From Splendidivirga corallicola (lineage in GTDB: Bacteria > Bacteroidota > Bacteroidia > Cytophagales > Cyclobacteriaceae): 64,000 nucleotides of DNA. Position 1 is the first letter of the stretch. Each line of letters begins with the position of its first letter. The stretch spans positions 1 to 64,000 of the forward strand of contig JAUJEA010000013.1 in the NCBI GenBank assembly GCA_030442035.1. Reading direction: 5' to 3'. This document shows, one piece after another, positions 18,431 through 26,692 of this stretch. Both the position numbers and the translations under genes were made by a program. The notes beneath the pieces are model-generated. The model saw nothing but the letters and a program-made list of their open reading frames with translations, was not told the DNA's origin and ran no database searches.

Positions 18431-21058
18431 ATGATAAACCCAATTTTACCCATGCATAGATTCTTTTTAACCCTATCAATTTTGCTTTTTTATTTGAATA
18501 CTTATGGGAATGGTATAAAAGGATATGTGAGAACTGATAATGGAGAGCCTTTGCCTTTCACAACAATATATGTCAAATCAATCGAAACAGGAACGACTAC
18601 CAACATTGAGGGATACTATGAAGTAAAATTACCACCTGGAAATTATGAGGTCGTATTTCAGTTTCTTGGGTATGAAACCCAGGTAAGACAGGTAGCGGTG
18701 ACTAATGAATTTGTTCAACTGGATATAGTATTAAAGACACAGGTCATTGTATTGCAAGATATTGAAGTGAAGGCAGGTAAAGAAGATCCTGCCTATACCA
18801 TTATGCGGAAAGCGATTGCGAAGAGTAAGTATCATACACAACAAATCGATGAGTATAAATCCAAGGTGTATATTAAGGGAGCCGGTAGATTGAAGGATTC
18901 ACCTTTCTTTTTACGTAAGCGACTAAAAAAAGAAGGTATTGATCCTAAAAGGGTTTTTATCTCGGAATCGGTAAGTGAAGTGCATTACAAAAGGCCTAAC
19001 ACTTTCAATGAAAAAGTGATCTCTGTCCGCAGTAGTGGGGATGATAACAATACCAGTCCGAATGATTATGTTCATGGCAGTTTTTATGAGCCTGAGATTG
19101 CAGGCGCAGTGTCACCGTTATCTCCACGTGCATTTTCCTATTATCGTTTTGAATACCTGGGGACCTTCACAGATAGGGGCTATGCCATAAGCAAAATACG
19201 TGTGACCCCCAGGAGTAAAGGAGATGATGTTTTTAGAGGCATCATACAAATTGTTGAGGATTACTGGAGCATTTATACTGTGGATTTTAGTACAGTTAAA
19301 TTAGGTATAGATTTTAAGATAAAGCAGGTTTATGCACCCATCGAGGACAAGGCCTGGTTGCCGGTTTCCCATAAATTTGAGGTAGATGGTTCTTTTCTGG
19401 GGTTTGACTTTGAATACAACTATTTGGCCACCGTGAGTGATTACGACATTACCCTGAATCCGGACCTGGATGTTGAATTAACAGTTGTTGATGAAAAAGT
19501 TGAGAAAGAACTTGCGGAAAAGTTGAAAGAAACCGAATCCATTAAATCAACGAATATTCAGGAAAATCTGACATCAGGAAAAGAGGTCAGTCGCAAAAAC
19601 CTGAATAAACTGCTGCGTGAATATGAGAAGGAGGAAAGAAAAAGACAGGAAGAGCCTGAAGTGATCAGCAACAGGACTTTCAAAATAGATTCCTTAGCAT
19701 ATAAGAGTGATTCGACCTATTGGAATCAGATCAGGCCTGTGCCACTGTCAGAAGGAGAAATCAGAGGTTACCAGATCAATGATAGCATAGCAGTTGTTCA
19801 GCGCAATGAAAAGAACGGTGATACGCTGAAGGTGACAAAAAAAGGAGGTTTTCGATTGATTGATCCGATTTTTGGCAATACCTACAAAGTAGGAGAGAGG
19901 GCGCATTTTTCCATTACCTCCATATTCAATGCCCTGCACTTCAATACTGTTGAGGGAGTCAATTTTAATTATAATTTCAACTTTACTAAAACATTCAAAA
20001 ATAAAACCTGGATCAAAATTGGCCCTACATTCCACTATGCCTTTGCGCGTGAGAGATTATCTGGTTTTTTACAAATGGATTTACGCCACGGAGATCGCTC
20101 CAAGGGAGGCAATTTAAGTATCAAAGGGGGTAGGTATATTCGTCAGTACAATCGGGACAATCCGATTCATCCCTTAGTTAATACCTTTACTACTTTGCTT
20201 CTGGAGCGTAACTATATGAAGATCCTGGAACATGATTTTATTGCATTAAACTATCGTAAAAAAATTACTGATAAGCTTACCATTAGGTTTTCTGCAGAGC
20301 TATCGGAACGCAGGGAATTGTTTAACAATACGACAGGGAAGTTGGTAGATAGAGATGGAGAAGGTTACACACCTAATGCACCCGTAAATGAGCAGCTTTC
20401 AGATACAAGCTTCCCGGAACATAGGGCTACGATATTGAATATTACCGGCATCTACGAACCCTGGAAAAAGTACAGCATCCGGAATGGAAGAAGATCAAGT
20501 ATAGATGGTTCTTCACCCATTTTCAGTTTCCTTTACAGAAAAGGTATAGAGAATGCTTTTTCAAGTGATGTTGGTTTTGATCAGGTTGAGATAGGCGTAA
20601 GGCATGGTTTTGACATTGGGATCAGAGGGAATATTCAACTGAAGGCTACGGCAGGTACTTTTTTCAATAAGGAAACAATGTATTTCATGGATTATAAGCA
20701 CTTCCTTGGTAACCTGACTCCTTTTTTAACAACGGATCCGGTGGGTAGTTTCCGATTACTGGATTATTATCGTTATAGTACGGATGACCGGTATGCTACC
20801 GTTCATTTACACTATCAATTCAGAAAGTTTCTTTTCACAAGAATACCTATTGTCAGAACACTGGGAGTACGTGAAAATATCATTGCCAATTTTCTCGCAA
20901 CAAATAGCGCTATGAACTATACGGAACTTGGTTACGGAATCAATTATATCTTTCGGGTGTTTCGCATCGAAGCCATTACTTCTTTTCGGGATGGGAAGTA
21001 TCAGGATTTTGGTGTGAGAATTGGCATAGCAACCAATTTGGACAATCTTTTTGATTAG
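18431..21058 (+). CDS. DUF5686 outer-membrane protein with carboxypeptidase-like regulatory domain
   Basis: 875 residues. A signal peptide (MHRFFLTLSILLFYLNTYG; Met8 at 18452 is a likely real start) is followed by a carboxypeptidase-D-regulatory-like domain (~29-115: IKGYVRTDNGEPLPFTTIYV and GYYEVKLPPGNYEVVFQFLGYE). The DUF5686 region starts near residue 118 (DPAYTIMRKAIAKSKYHTQQIDEYKSKVYIKG-like). The C-terminal ~370 residues are rich in alternating aromatic beta-strands, as in an outer-membrane barrel, and end in a short NLDNLFD tail. DUF5686 proteins are widespread in Bacteroidota; the transported or bound substrate is unknown. It is monocistronic. Confidence 0.88.
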   Translation: MINPILPMHRFFLTLSILLFYLNTYGNGIKGYVRTDNGEPLPFTTIYVKSIETGTTTNIEGYYEVKLPPGNYEVVFQFLGYETQVRQVAVTNEFVQLDIVLKTQVIVLQDIEVKAGKEDPAYTIMRKAIAKSKYHTQQIDEYKSKVYIKGAGRLKDSPFFLRKRLKKEGIDPKRVFISESVSEVHYKRPNTFNEKVISVRSSGDDNNTSPNDYVHGSFYEPEIAGAVSPLSPRAFSYYRFEYLGTFTDRGYAISKIRVTPRSKGDDVFRGIIQIVEDYWSIYTVDFSTVKLGIDFKIKQVYAPIEDKAWLPVSHKFEVDGSFLGFDFEYNYLATVSDYDITLNPDLDVELTVVDEKVEKELAEKLKETESIKSTNIQENLTSGKEVSRKNLNKLLREYEKEERKRQEEPEVISNRTFKIDSLAYKSDSTYWNQIRPVPLSEGEIRGYQINDSIAVVQRNEKNGDTLKVTKKGGFRLIDPIFGNTYKVGERAHFSITSIFNALHFNTVEGVNFNYNFNFTKTFKNKTWIKIGPTFHYAFARERLSGFLQMDLRHGDRSKGGNLSIKGGRYIRQYNRDNPIHPLVNTFTTLLLERNYMKILEHDFIALNYRKKITDKLTIRFSAELSERRELFNNTTGKLVDRDGEGYTPNAPVNEQLSDTSFPEHRATILNITGIYEPWKKYSIRNGRRSSIDGSSPIFSFLYRKGIENAFSSDVGFDQVEIGVRHGFDIGIRGNIQLKATAGTFFNKETMYFMDYKHFLGNLTPFLTTDPVGSFRLLDYYRYSTDDRYATVHLHYQFRKFLFTRIPIVRTLGVRENIIANFLATNSAMNYTELGYGINYIFRVFRIEAITSFRDGKYQDFGVRIGIATNLDNLFD

Positions 21059-21139
21059 ATTAGAGCAGATTATACTTTCGGAGAAATCGAGTTTGTTCAA
21101 TAAAAATAGACTGTATCTATTTTTTTAAATCTGCTATCC

Positions 21140-21811
21140 ATGAAATTAGTGATTTTTGATATTGATGGTACTTTAACGGATACGAAGCCCATAGAGGACT
21201 TATGTTTTAAAACAGCTTTTCTGGAAACCTTAAGCATTGATATTACCAACCAGGAATGGCATACACTTGAAAATGTAACAGATTGGGGCATTACGAGGGA
21301 ACTTTATATGAGAGAACATACCGAAGATATACCAGATGAAAAACTCTATCAATTCAAAACCAGATTTGTACAGCGCTTAAAGGAGGCCTTACAGGATAAC
21401 CCCAAGCAGTTTACCGAGATTCCCGGAGCAAGGGATTATTTCCATAAACTCTTAAATGATAAACATTACCGGGTTGGAATTGCCACCGGATCCTGGAGTG
21501 ATTCGGCAATCATTAAATTGAAAGCTATTGGTATCAACCATCATGATTTACCTTTTGGTCATTCGGATGATTTTATATCCAGAGAAGAGATTATCATGGA
21601 TGTTATTGAGAAATCCTCAAAATTGTATAACGTGCCCTTTAGCAAAACAATTTATTTTGGTGATGGGGAATGGGATTATAAAACCTGTAAAAACCTCAAT
21701 ATTGAATTTATTGGTGTTGATAATGACCAGACCGGAAAACTATCAGCGCTTGGAGCAAAGAGGGTTATCCGAAATTACAATGATTTGGAACTGAACAGGT
21801 TCAGTATTTGA
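21140..21811 (+). CDS. HAD-superfamily hydrolase
   Basis: 223 residues with the four HAD motifs: FDIDGTLTDT (nucleophile Asp8 and Asp10), IATGSWSDSA (motif II Thr/Ser), a Lys around IIKLKAIGI, and YFGDGEWDYKTCKNL (motif IV). The alpha-helical cap inserted after motif I places it in the phosphoglycolate-phosphatase/beta-phosphoglucomutase type. The natural phosphorylated substrate cannot be told from sequence. It lies 80 bp after the DUF5686 gene on the same strand and convergent with the SnoaL-like gene. Confidence 0.88.
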   Translation: MKLVIFDIDGTLTDTKPIEDLCFKTAFLETLSIDITNQEWHTLENVTDWGITRELYMREHTEDIPDEKLYQFKTRFVQRLKEALQDNPKQFTEIPGARDYFHKLLNDKHYRVGIATGSWSDSAIIKLKAIGINHHDLPFGHSDDFISREEIIMDVIEKSSKLYNVPFSKTIYFGDGEWDYKTCKNLNIEFIGVDNDQTGKLSALGAKRVIRNYNDLELNRFSI

Positions 21812-21950
21812 ATGAGTAATGGTTAAAACCAAAAAGTGTTGGATTGATCTTTTGCTTTCTTCCAATGATCCAATACAGCAGAACACCCAATAGTGGAATA
21901 CAAATCAACAGAATTACCCAAAATACTGTCTTGTTTTGACCGTATCGTAG
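21801..21950 (-). pseudogene. Remnant of a phospholipase D N-terminal-like (PLDc_N) membrane protein
   Basis: Reading the minus strand in a frame shifted from the SnoaL-like gene gives RYGQNKTVFWVILL..., then LLGVLLYWIIGRKQKIN and a tail ending FGFNHYSFKY and a stop at 21801. The YGQNKTVFWV and LLGVLLYWIIGRK pieces match the second half of short PLDc_N-type membrane proteins. The first half and a start codon are missing, and the frame runs into stops inside the SnoaL-like gene. It therefore looks like a truncated relic joined to that gene's 3' end. It overlaps the HAD gene stop by 11 bp. Confidence 0.5.
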
Positions 21951-22282
21951 ATAATGGTTAGTTTTTTGATCAGCCCTTTGTCATCAAACTCTACAATGTC
22001 AACACATTCAAAAGTGACCATTTGACCATTTTTCATGGTCCAGGTATACAAAAAATGGATACTTCCGTTTTTCGTATCAAGGTTACTGAAAAAATTCAAT
22101 GGCTTAAGTATGGATTCGATTGTGTCATTTAACAATACATGGTAAAATTCTCTGGCATTTTTTTCGCCATACAAGGGAGATACTACAGTGGCTGATTCAT
22201 GGAATAATGACAGGATATCATTCAGCGAACCTTTGCCTAGTGCATTCAGGTATGCCCTCAATTGTTGCTCGATGTGATTCAT
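21914..22282 (-). CDS. SnoaL-like / NTF2-fold protein
   Basis: 122 residues with the NTF2-like pattern: an N-terminal helix pair (LRAYLNALGKGSLNDILSLF), HESATVVSPLYGEKNAREFYHVLL, and curved sheet strands ending DDKGLIKKLTIIYDT. Such proteins are small isomerases, hydrolases or ligand-binding proteins; the substrate is not predictable here. No signal peptide. Its last ~30 bp overlap the PLDc_N remnant in another frame, so the C-terminus (VKTRQYFG) may have been altered by the event that made the junction. Confidence 0.8.
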   Translation of the reverse strand: MNHIEQQLRAYLNALGKGSLNDILSLFHESATVVSPLYGEKNAREFYHVLLNDTIESILKPLNFFSNLDTKNGSIHFLYTWTMKNGQMVTFECVDIVEFDDKGLIKKLTIIYDTVKTRQYFG

Positions 22283-22484
22283 GTTTGTTTTAGAAGTTCA
22301 AATATCAGCCCTCTTAAAGGCTAGAGTAAGTTGATGCATTGTCCAACTTCCCATTGAATAAGAAGGATTTAAAAAATTTTTCTAAAACAATTTACATAAT
22401 AATTTATTTACATCCTGATTCGAATCCAGGCACTTGGTTGCCAATCTCATTAAAAATTCAAACTCAAAATTCACAATTATTCAA

Positions 22485-23138
22485 TTACCCCTCTTCTTTA
22501 AGAATGCGGATGTCCTCAATTAATCTTTTAACATCAAAAGGGAGTGTCCCATTGTAAATACCACGTATTCTTCTTTGCTTATCTATCAATATGAAATTCT
22601 CGGTGTGGAGGAAACTGTTTTCATTTTTTTGGAAACCAAATTCATCATCAGCGAAATAAGCATTTCTCGCCATGTCGTAGATATGATCTCTGTCACCAGT
22701 GACCAGGAACCATTTATTATCTAATACACCTTTGGTTTGCGCATATTCTTTGAGCTGGGACATGGAATCCATTTCCGGTGTAACGGAGTGTGATAACAAC
22801 AAAATATCATCGTCACTTTTGAATTCCTCCTGAAGCATGGTCATATTGTTGGTCAACTTTGTACAGATACCTGGGCAAGTAGTGAAAAAGAAATCAGCTA
22901 CATAGATTTTGTCTTTGAAATTTTCTTCAGTCACTTGATTGCCATTTTGATCAACAAAGTTAAAATCAGCAATGGTGTGAATTTGATCATATTCAGAGGC
23001 ATCCTGTTTGATCCAGACAGGAGTTAAATCTGGAGTATTGTAAAAGGGGAGTGTAGAAACCTCCTGATGGTTACAAGACCCAATAAAAACTAAAAACAAC
23101 AATAAGATGCCTGGTATATTTTTCCTCGCATTATTCAT
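22485..23138 (-). CDS. SCO1/SenC-family copper-binding lipoprotein
   Basis: About 217 residues from the ATG at 23138, which overlaps the upstream stop (ATGAATAA). The frame is open further upstream, but the lipoprotein signal starts here (MNNARKNIPGILLLFLVFIGSC, lipobox FIGSC). The thioredoxin-like domain has the SCO copper motif CPGIC (in FFFTTCPGICTKL) and the distal His in FLHTENFIL. Other family segments are VTPEMDS and KWFLVTGDRDHIYDMA. SCO proteins deliver copper or reduce thiols for the CuA site of cytochrome oxidase or other cuproenzymes, here in the periplasm. It is the third gene of the YHYH-MORN-SCO cluster. Confidence 0.9.
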   Translation of the reverse strand: MNNARKNIPGILLLFLVFIGSCNHQEVSTLPFYNTPDLTPVWIKQDASEYDQIHTIADFNFVDQNGNQVTEENFKDKIYVADFFFTTCPGICTKLTNNMTMLQEEFKSDDDILLLSHSVTPEMDSMSQLKEYAQTKGVLDNKWFLVTGDRDHIYDMARNAYFADDEFGFQKNENSFLHTENFILIDKQRRIRGIYNGTLPFDVKRLIEDIRILKEEG

Positions 23139-23781
23139 CACCTGCATTTTCTGTATTCGTTGAGTTGTCTTTTGCTGAAACATTTGCATTGATAGCCGCT
23201 GCATTGCATTGTTTAAAACCAATAGAGCCATATTTCCTGCCATCTTTTACCACATAGTTTGCCCTGAACTTGCCATCCTCACGCCACATTTGCTGAGGGC
23301 CATCTTCCTGACCATTGGTATAATTAAAGAATTTGAAGGGGTCACCGTTGGGATACCACTCGTTACAAGAACCGTGGTATACATCACCTTTAAAATGATA
23401 GATAAACTTAGGTTTACCATTCTCCCACCAGCCAACATGTTCACCTTCCTTATGGTTATTAGCATAAATTCTCAATTCCCGAATTCTGCCATTGGGATAC
23501 CAGGACTGATAAACACCTTCCAACTTCCCTTTAAAATAAGAGGAAAAAGATTTCAGCATTCCATCTTCAAATTTCTCAACAACATATCCGCTGTATCTTT
23601 TTCCTTCATAATATAAATGCCCTGCCTTTTTTGTAAATGCCGTTTGATCCAGTTCGAGCGACCTAAGGGGTATTTTTATTTTTCCGGACAATGTATTTCG
23701 ATCGTTATCGATAGATCTATTACAAGATGTAGTGATTAAACCGAATAAGAGGCAGTATATAAAGGCAAAGCGTCGAGACAT
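23131..23781 (-). CDS. MORN-repeat lipoprotein
   Basis: 216 residues. Lipoprotein signal MSRRFAFIYCLLFGLITTSC, then at least six YwqK/MORN-variant repeats (YEGKRYSGYVVEKFEDG, YFKGKLEGVYQSWYPNG, NNHKEGEHVGWWENG, GDVYHGSCNEWYPNG, NGQEDGPQQMWREDG). It ends in a low-complexity Asn/Ala/Glu tail. Such proteins are often labelled 'toxin-antitoxin YwqK antitoxin', which is not supported by context here. It overlaps the SCO start and lies 11 bp after the YHYH gene, so the three are one transcription unit. Confidence 0.85.
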   Translation of the reverse strand: MSRRFAFIYCLLFGLITTSCNRSIDNDRNTLSGKIKIPLRSLELDQTAFTKKAGHLYYEGKRYSGYVVEKFEDGMLKSFSSYFKGKLEGVYQSWYPNGRIRELRIYANNHKEGEHVGWWENGKPKFIYHFKGDVYHGSCNEWYPNGDPFKFFNYTNGQEDGPQQMWREDGKFRANYVVKDGRKYGSIGFKQCNAAAINANVSAKDNSTNTENAGDE

Positions 23782-23792
23782 ATTTTTAATAT

Positions 23793-24551
23793 TTAGTTAG
23801 TAGCAGTTCCGGGATTTCCAAAGTAACCATTGCCATTGATGTACGGATCGGTATTGGTAATATGATAATGGTATATCCCTTCAGGATAATCAGCCGTGAC
23901 TCCAAAATGACCATGGTATTCATCAAGCTGATTTTCCAATACGCTTTGTCCATTTTCTTCAGGACCATATACTGGAAATCCATCCAGTAAAAAGCCCATC
24001 AAAGAAGCCTTACCTTTTTCCAATGTGAGGTAAAGTGGTTCAATGTGATAATGATAGGATCCGGTTTGCTGAGGATGCCCATTGTATTGATCAAATGAAT
24101 TGATTTCATTGGTCAATGGCTGGTCAGGGCCTGCATACTGATTGAAAAAAGGAACACCATTGACCGCTACACCTATAGCACCCAAAGAGGTGGCCTGCTT
24201 ATTACTGGCCTCAGCAGGATTTAATGGAATTCTGAACGTATAATTTTGAGAAGTAATTCGGTTTGGATTTAAATGAAAAGCCTGGTTGCTTCCATTATAA
24301 GCTTCATAGCGATTGTCGCTGGTACTAAAATAAGGACTATTGTGATCCGGAATACCATCAGATTTTATCACCACAAAGTTGCCCTCAACATAGACCTCGA
24401 TGTTATCATTGAATTTGGAAAAGACCTCCGGAAGTTCTTCCGAATCGTTTGCTGAAGGATCGACCTGATCATCAGAATCATTGCAGGAGGAAAAAGAAAT
24501 ACCCAAGAACAGCATTGGTATGGACACACCAAAAATCAACAGCTTTTTCAT
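23793..24551 (-). CDS. YHYH-domain lipoprotein
   Basis: About 252 residues from Met at 24551, chosen because it starts the lipoprotein signal MKKLLIFGVS...GISFSSC; the frame opens 8 codons earlier. The YHYH motif occurs twice (GSYHYHIEPLYL and GIYHYHITNTDPY), with the family's GFLLDGFPVYGP, GAIGVAVNGVPFFN and LDEYHGHFG segments. The His-rich motifs suggest metal binding. YHYH proteins occur with SCO-type copper proteins and photosynthetic or metal-related genes in other bacteria; the present SCO neighbour fits a copper-related periplasmic role (inferred). Confidence 0.85.
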   Translation of the reverse strand: MKKLLIFGVSIPMLFLGISFSSCNDSDDQVDPSANDSEELPEVFSKFNDNIEVYVEGNFVVIKSDGIPDHNSPYFSTSDNRYEAYNGSNQAFHLNPNRITSQNYTFRIPLNPAEASNKQATSLGAIGVAVNGVPFFNQYAGPDQPLTNEINSFDQYNGHPQQTGSYHYHIEPLYLTLEKGKASLMGFLLDGFPVYGPEENGQSVLENQLDEYHGHFGVTADYPEGIYHYHITNTDPYINGNGYFGNPGTATN

Positions 24552-25058
24552 ATATCTTATCATTTGGTTATACAAGTATCTTTTGTTCTTTAGATGTCAA
24601 TAGCTTATCAATCTTGCGATCAACGAAGATTTTTTTAAGCTATAAGTTGAATGGGTGGTAAGGGTGGTGTATTAGGATAAGCAAATAAAATATTGAGCGG
24701 CTGATGGCCAATTCCATTTTGAACAAAATCATGCATGGCTATTGAAAGGAGAAAATTTGGATTCCCGCACAATGATTATTCCAACGAGTTAAAGCATTCC
24801 GTAGGAAAAGAGATAAGTTTTTAGTGCTGGCTCCGGGAATTTGAAATTGTATATTAATTAATGCCATTAAGATAAGCCTTCAGGTATCTGATCTTAGGCG
24901 TCAGCTAATTTTTTGGCACATTAAAAAACATTATTTAGGCTGAAATCTGATACCTGAAAGCTTTTAAAATGTTTCCTTAACTAAATGACATTGTATATAC
25001 CCAACAGTGTTTTCGGTAATTGGAAAACTAATTCTTGATACGCTTTACCCTGGCGATT
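24552..25058. other. Intergenic region carrying a dispersed palindromic repeat
   Basis: It contains the ~130-bp repeat at 24857-24988. A minus-strand ORF of 33 codons at 24635-24736 begins MHDFVQNGIGHQPLNILFAY and has further protein-like sequence upstream interrupted by a stop. It is not recognised and may be a decayed gene tail. No other feature seen. Confidence 0.45.
24857..24988. repeat. Dispersed imperfect palindromic repeat, copy 1
   Basis: This ~132-bp segment matches the reverse complement of 62080-62214 along its whole length. Shared anchors are TTAATGCCATTAAGATAAG, CTTCAGGTATC, TTAGGCTGAAATCTGATAC, CTGAAAGCTTT and TTTCCTTAA, with scattered differences and small indels. Inside each copy TTCAGGTATCxGAT and its reverse complement form the ends of a stem. 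It looks like a non-coding mobile or MITE-like repeat family. Confidence 0.75.
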
Positions 25059-25568
25059 CTACCTGCTCCTTCTTTGTCTTCTTTGTGGTCCGTGTGCATC
25101 ATGCATTCGTCTCATGACCGTGTGGATCACTTTGTCAAATCTTTTCTTTTGCGTATCATCACAGATTTCCCATAATGCTTTGAAGTGATTATAAGTGGCT
25201 AATTCCAATGCTGCTTGTTTTTGCCCGAGTGCCCTGGTAATATCATCGACTTCAGCTTCATTGTCGTGACCACTTGAAAGATGTGTAAACATTTTCTGTT
25301 TCAGCTCCTGAATTTCCCCAATGAGCTCCCGGCTTTCCCGGAAGTGATCGGCTCTTAGTTTCTTAAAGTCGTTGATCTGTTCCGAACTTAGTTTGAGTTG
25401 CCTCTCCAGGTATCGCTCTACATTGGGTTGTTTTTTTATTTTAGTGCTATGATGAGCAGGAGTTCTCATATGCCTCGGGAACCATAACATCGAAATTGTA
25501 ATGATGTTGAGGATCACCAGAATCACCACTGCGATGATCATCATTCTATTCTTTGTAAAGTAGTTCAT
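25059..25568 (-). CDS. Membrane-anchored LTXXQ/Spy-like periplasmic sensor
   Basis: 169 residues. An N-terminal signal-anchor (MMIIAVVILVILNIITISML) leads to a periplasmic all-helical domain with LKLSSEQINDFKKLRADHF, an LTXXQ/CpxP-type hook. Helix-rich segments continue to TQKKRFDKVIHTVMRRM and a basic tail (RRQRRSR). His residues are spread in the chain (HHSTK, HLSSGHDN). By analogy with CnrX-type proteins, which sit in operons with an ECF sigma factor and an anti-sigma factor, it may sense metals or envelope stress. It overlaps the putative anti-sigma gene by 4 bp. Confidence 0.82.
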   Translation of the reverse strand: MNYFTKNRMMIIAVVILVILNIITISMLWFPRHMRTPAHHSTKIKKQPNVERYLERQLKLSSEQINDFKKLRADHFRESRELIGEIQELKQKMFTHLSSGHDNEAEVDDITRALGQKQAALELATYNHFKALWEICDDTQKKRFDKVIHTVMRRMHDAHGPQRRQRRSR

Positions 25569-25906
25569 TCTTCCTCCATGTTTTGATCATAGAAAGTGTT
25601 TACTGTCAGGTTATAGTCATCAGCAAATGACTCCAAATAAGAATCTTCTTCTGATATGTTATTTCTGGCACTATTGATAAAATCGACAACAACATATGTG
25701 TTTATCAGGATCATGCATATTGTAGCAGCTATCCCAACATTCATATTAAGGAACCAGTTATTGGATTGCTGCTTTTCCTCCTTTTCCGATTCAATGCGAG
25801 CCATTACACGACCATAAAAGAAAGGATCCACTTGAGCACCTTTGATATTGTCCAGGCTTTTAAGTGTTTCTTCGACTTCTTTTTTTATTTTCTTGTCCTC
25901 TTGCAT
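25565..25906 (-). CDS. Small membrane protein, putative anti-sigma factor
   Basis: 113 residues. A cytoplasmic N-terminal region (~1-50: EVEETLKSLDNIKGAQVDPFFYGRVMARIE-like) precedes one membrane helix (~53-75, GIAATICMILINTYVVVDF) and a short acidic periplasmic tail. The size, topology and place between the ECF sigma gene and the LTXXQ gene fit an anti-sigma factor that holds the sigma factor at the membrane. No zinc anti-sigma HxxxCxxC motif is seen. The assignment rests on context. Confidence 0.65.
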   Translation of the reverse strand: MQEDKKIKKEVEETLKSLDNIKGAQVDPFFYGRVMARIESEKEEKQQSNNWFLNMNVGIAATICMILINTYVVVDFINSARNNISEEDSYLESFADDYNLTVNTFYDQNMEEE

Positions 25907-25974
25907 GACTTCATAATGTTTAAGTATTCAAGCGTTAAGTTAGTTTCCATTTATCTTACCTTCAATGCGTACTG

Positions 25975-26598
25975 CTAACTGCTTTTATAATAATTCTCCA
26001 AACGTTTCTGTAAATTCTTTTTTGCCCTGAACATCAATGATTCTATGGAAGAAATGCTTAGATCCATTATTTCACTGATCTTTTCGTGACTCAAACCTTC
26101 CACTTTGTGCAGGGTAAATGCAATCTTTTGATTCTCAGCTAATGTATCAATGGCAGCAAACAATATCTGTGATCGTTCCTTGTTTTCCAGAGAAATCCCA
26201 GGGTGCTGAAAATCACTTAACTTGTTCACTTGTTCCACCTCTTCATTTGAGAAAATGGGTTGTAAAAAACCAAAGCGCTTCTTTCTTTTTTTTCGACGCA
26301 AATATTCTAAAGACTTGGTCACTGCAATACGATAGATCCAGGTTGATAATTGAGCTTCTCCACGAAACTTATCAATTGATTGGTAGATCTCAACAAATGT
26401 TTCTTGCGCCATGTCTTCAGCATCCTCACTATTATGAAGGAATCCAAAACAAGTATTGAATACCTTATCCTGAAAGGTTTCTACCAAATTCTTAAACGCA
26501 TTTGGGTCTTGCTCCCTCAACGATTTTAAGAGCGCTGTTTCCTGCAATAACGTTTTTGATTCCTGCGACAATGGATATTTCTCTATCTCAAAGCTCAA
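25975..26598 (-). CDS. ECF-type RNA polymerase sigma factor
   Basis: 207 residues. The sigma-2 region (~35-100) has FKNLVETFQDKVFNTCFGFL, HNSEDAEDMAQETFVEIYQ and STWIYRIAVTKSLEYLRRKKRKK. A variable linker is followed by sigma-4 (~145-200: AENQKIAFTLHKVEGLSHEKISEIMDLSISSIESLMFRAKKNLQKRL-like), a standard helix-turn-helix. It is the first gene of a three-gene unit with the putative anti-sigma and LTXXQ genes. It is probably controlled by them and probably autoregulated, as in Cnr/Ncc-type systems (inferred). Confidence 0.92.
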   Translation of the reverse strand: MSFEIEKYPLSQESKTLLQETALLKSLREQDPNAFKNLVETFQDKVFNTCFGFLHNSEDAEDMAQETFVEIYQSIDKFRGEAQLSTWIYRIAVTKSLEYLRRKKRKKRFGFLQPIFSNEEVEQVNKLSDFQHPGISLENKERSQILFAAIDTLAENQKIAFTLHKVEGLSHEKISEIMDLSISSIESLMFRAKKNLQKRLENYYKSS

Positions 26599-26692
26599 TT
26601 TACATCTATGATTACTTTCGTCAAAGTACCGGTTTTTTGAAATGGGGCTGACCCTGCCTTCAGACCCAACCCCATTGATAAAGAATTACCCC

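Noticed and set aside
22411-22435. T-arm-like sequence CCTGATTCGAATCCAGG
   Set aside because: It resembles the 3' arm of a tRNA, but no anticodon or D arm and no matching acceptor strand lie upstream. At best a tRNA-end scar; not supported as an RNA gene.
23131-23781. Toxin-antitoxin reading of the MORN lipoprotein (YwqK antitoxin)
   Set aside because: No toxin gene is adjacent and the protein is an exported lipoprotein in a copper-type cluster.
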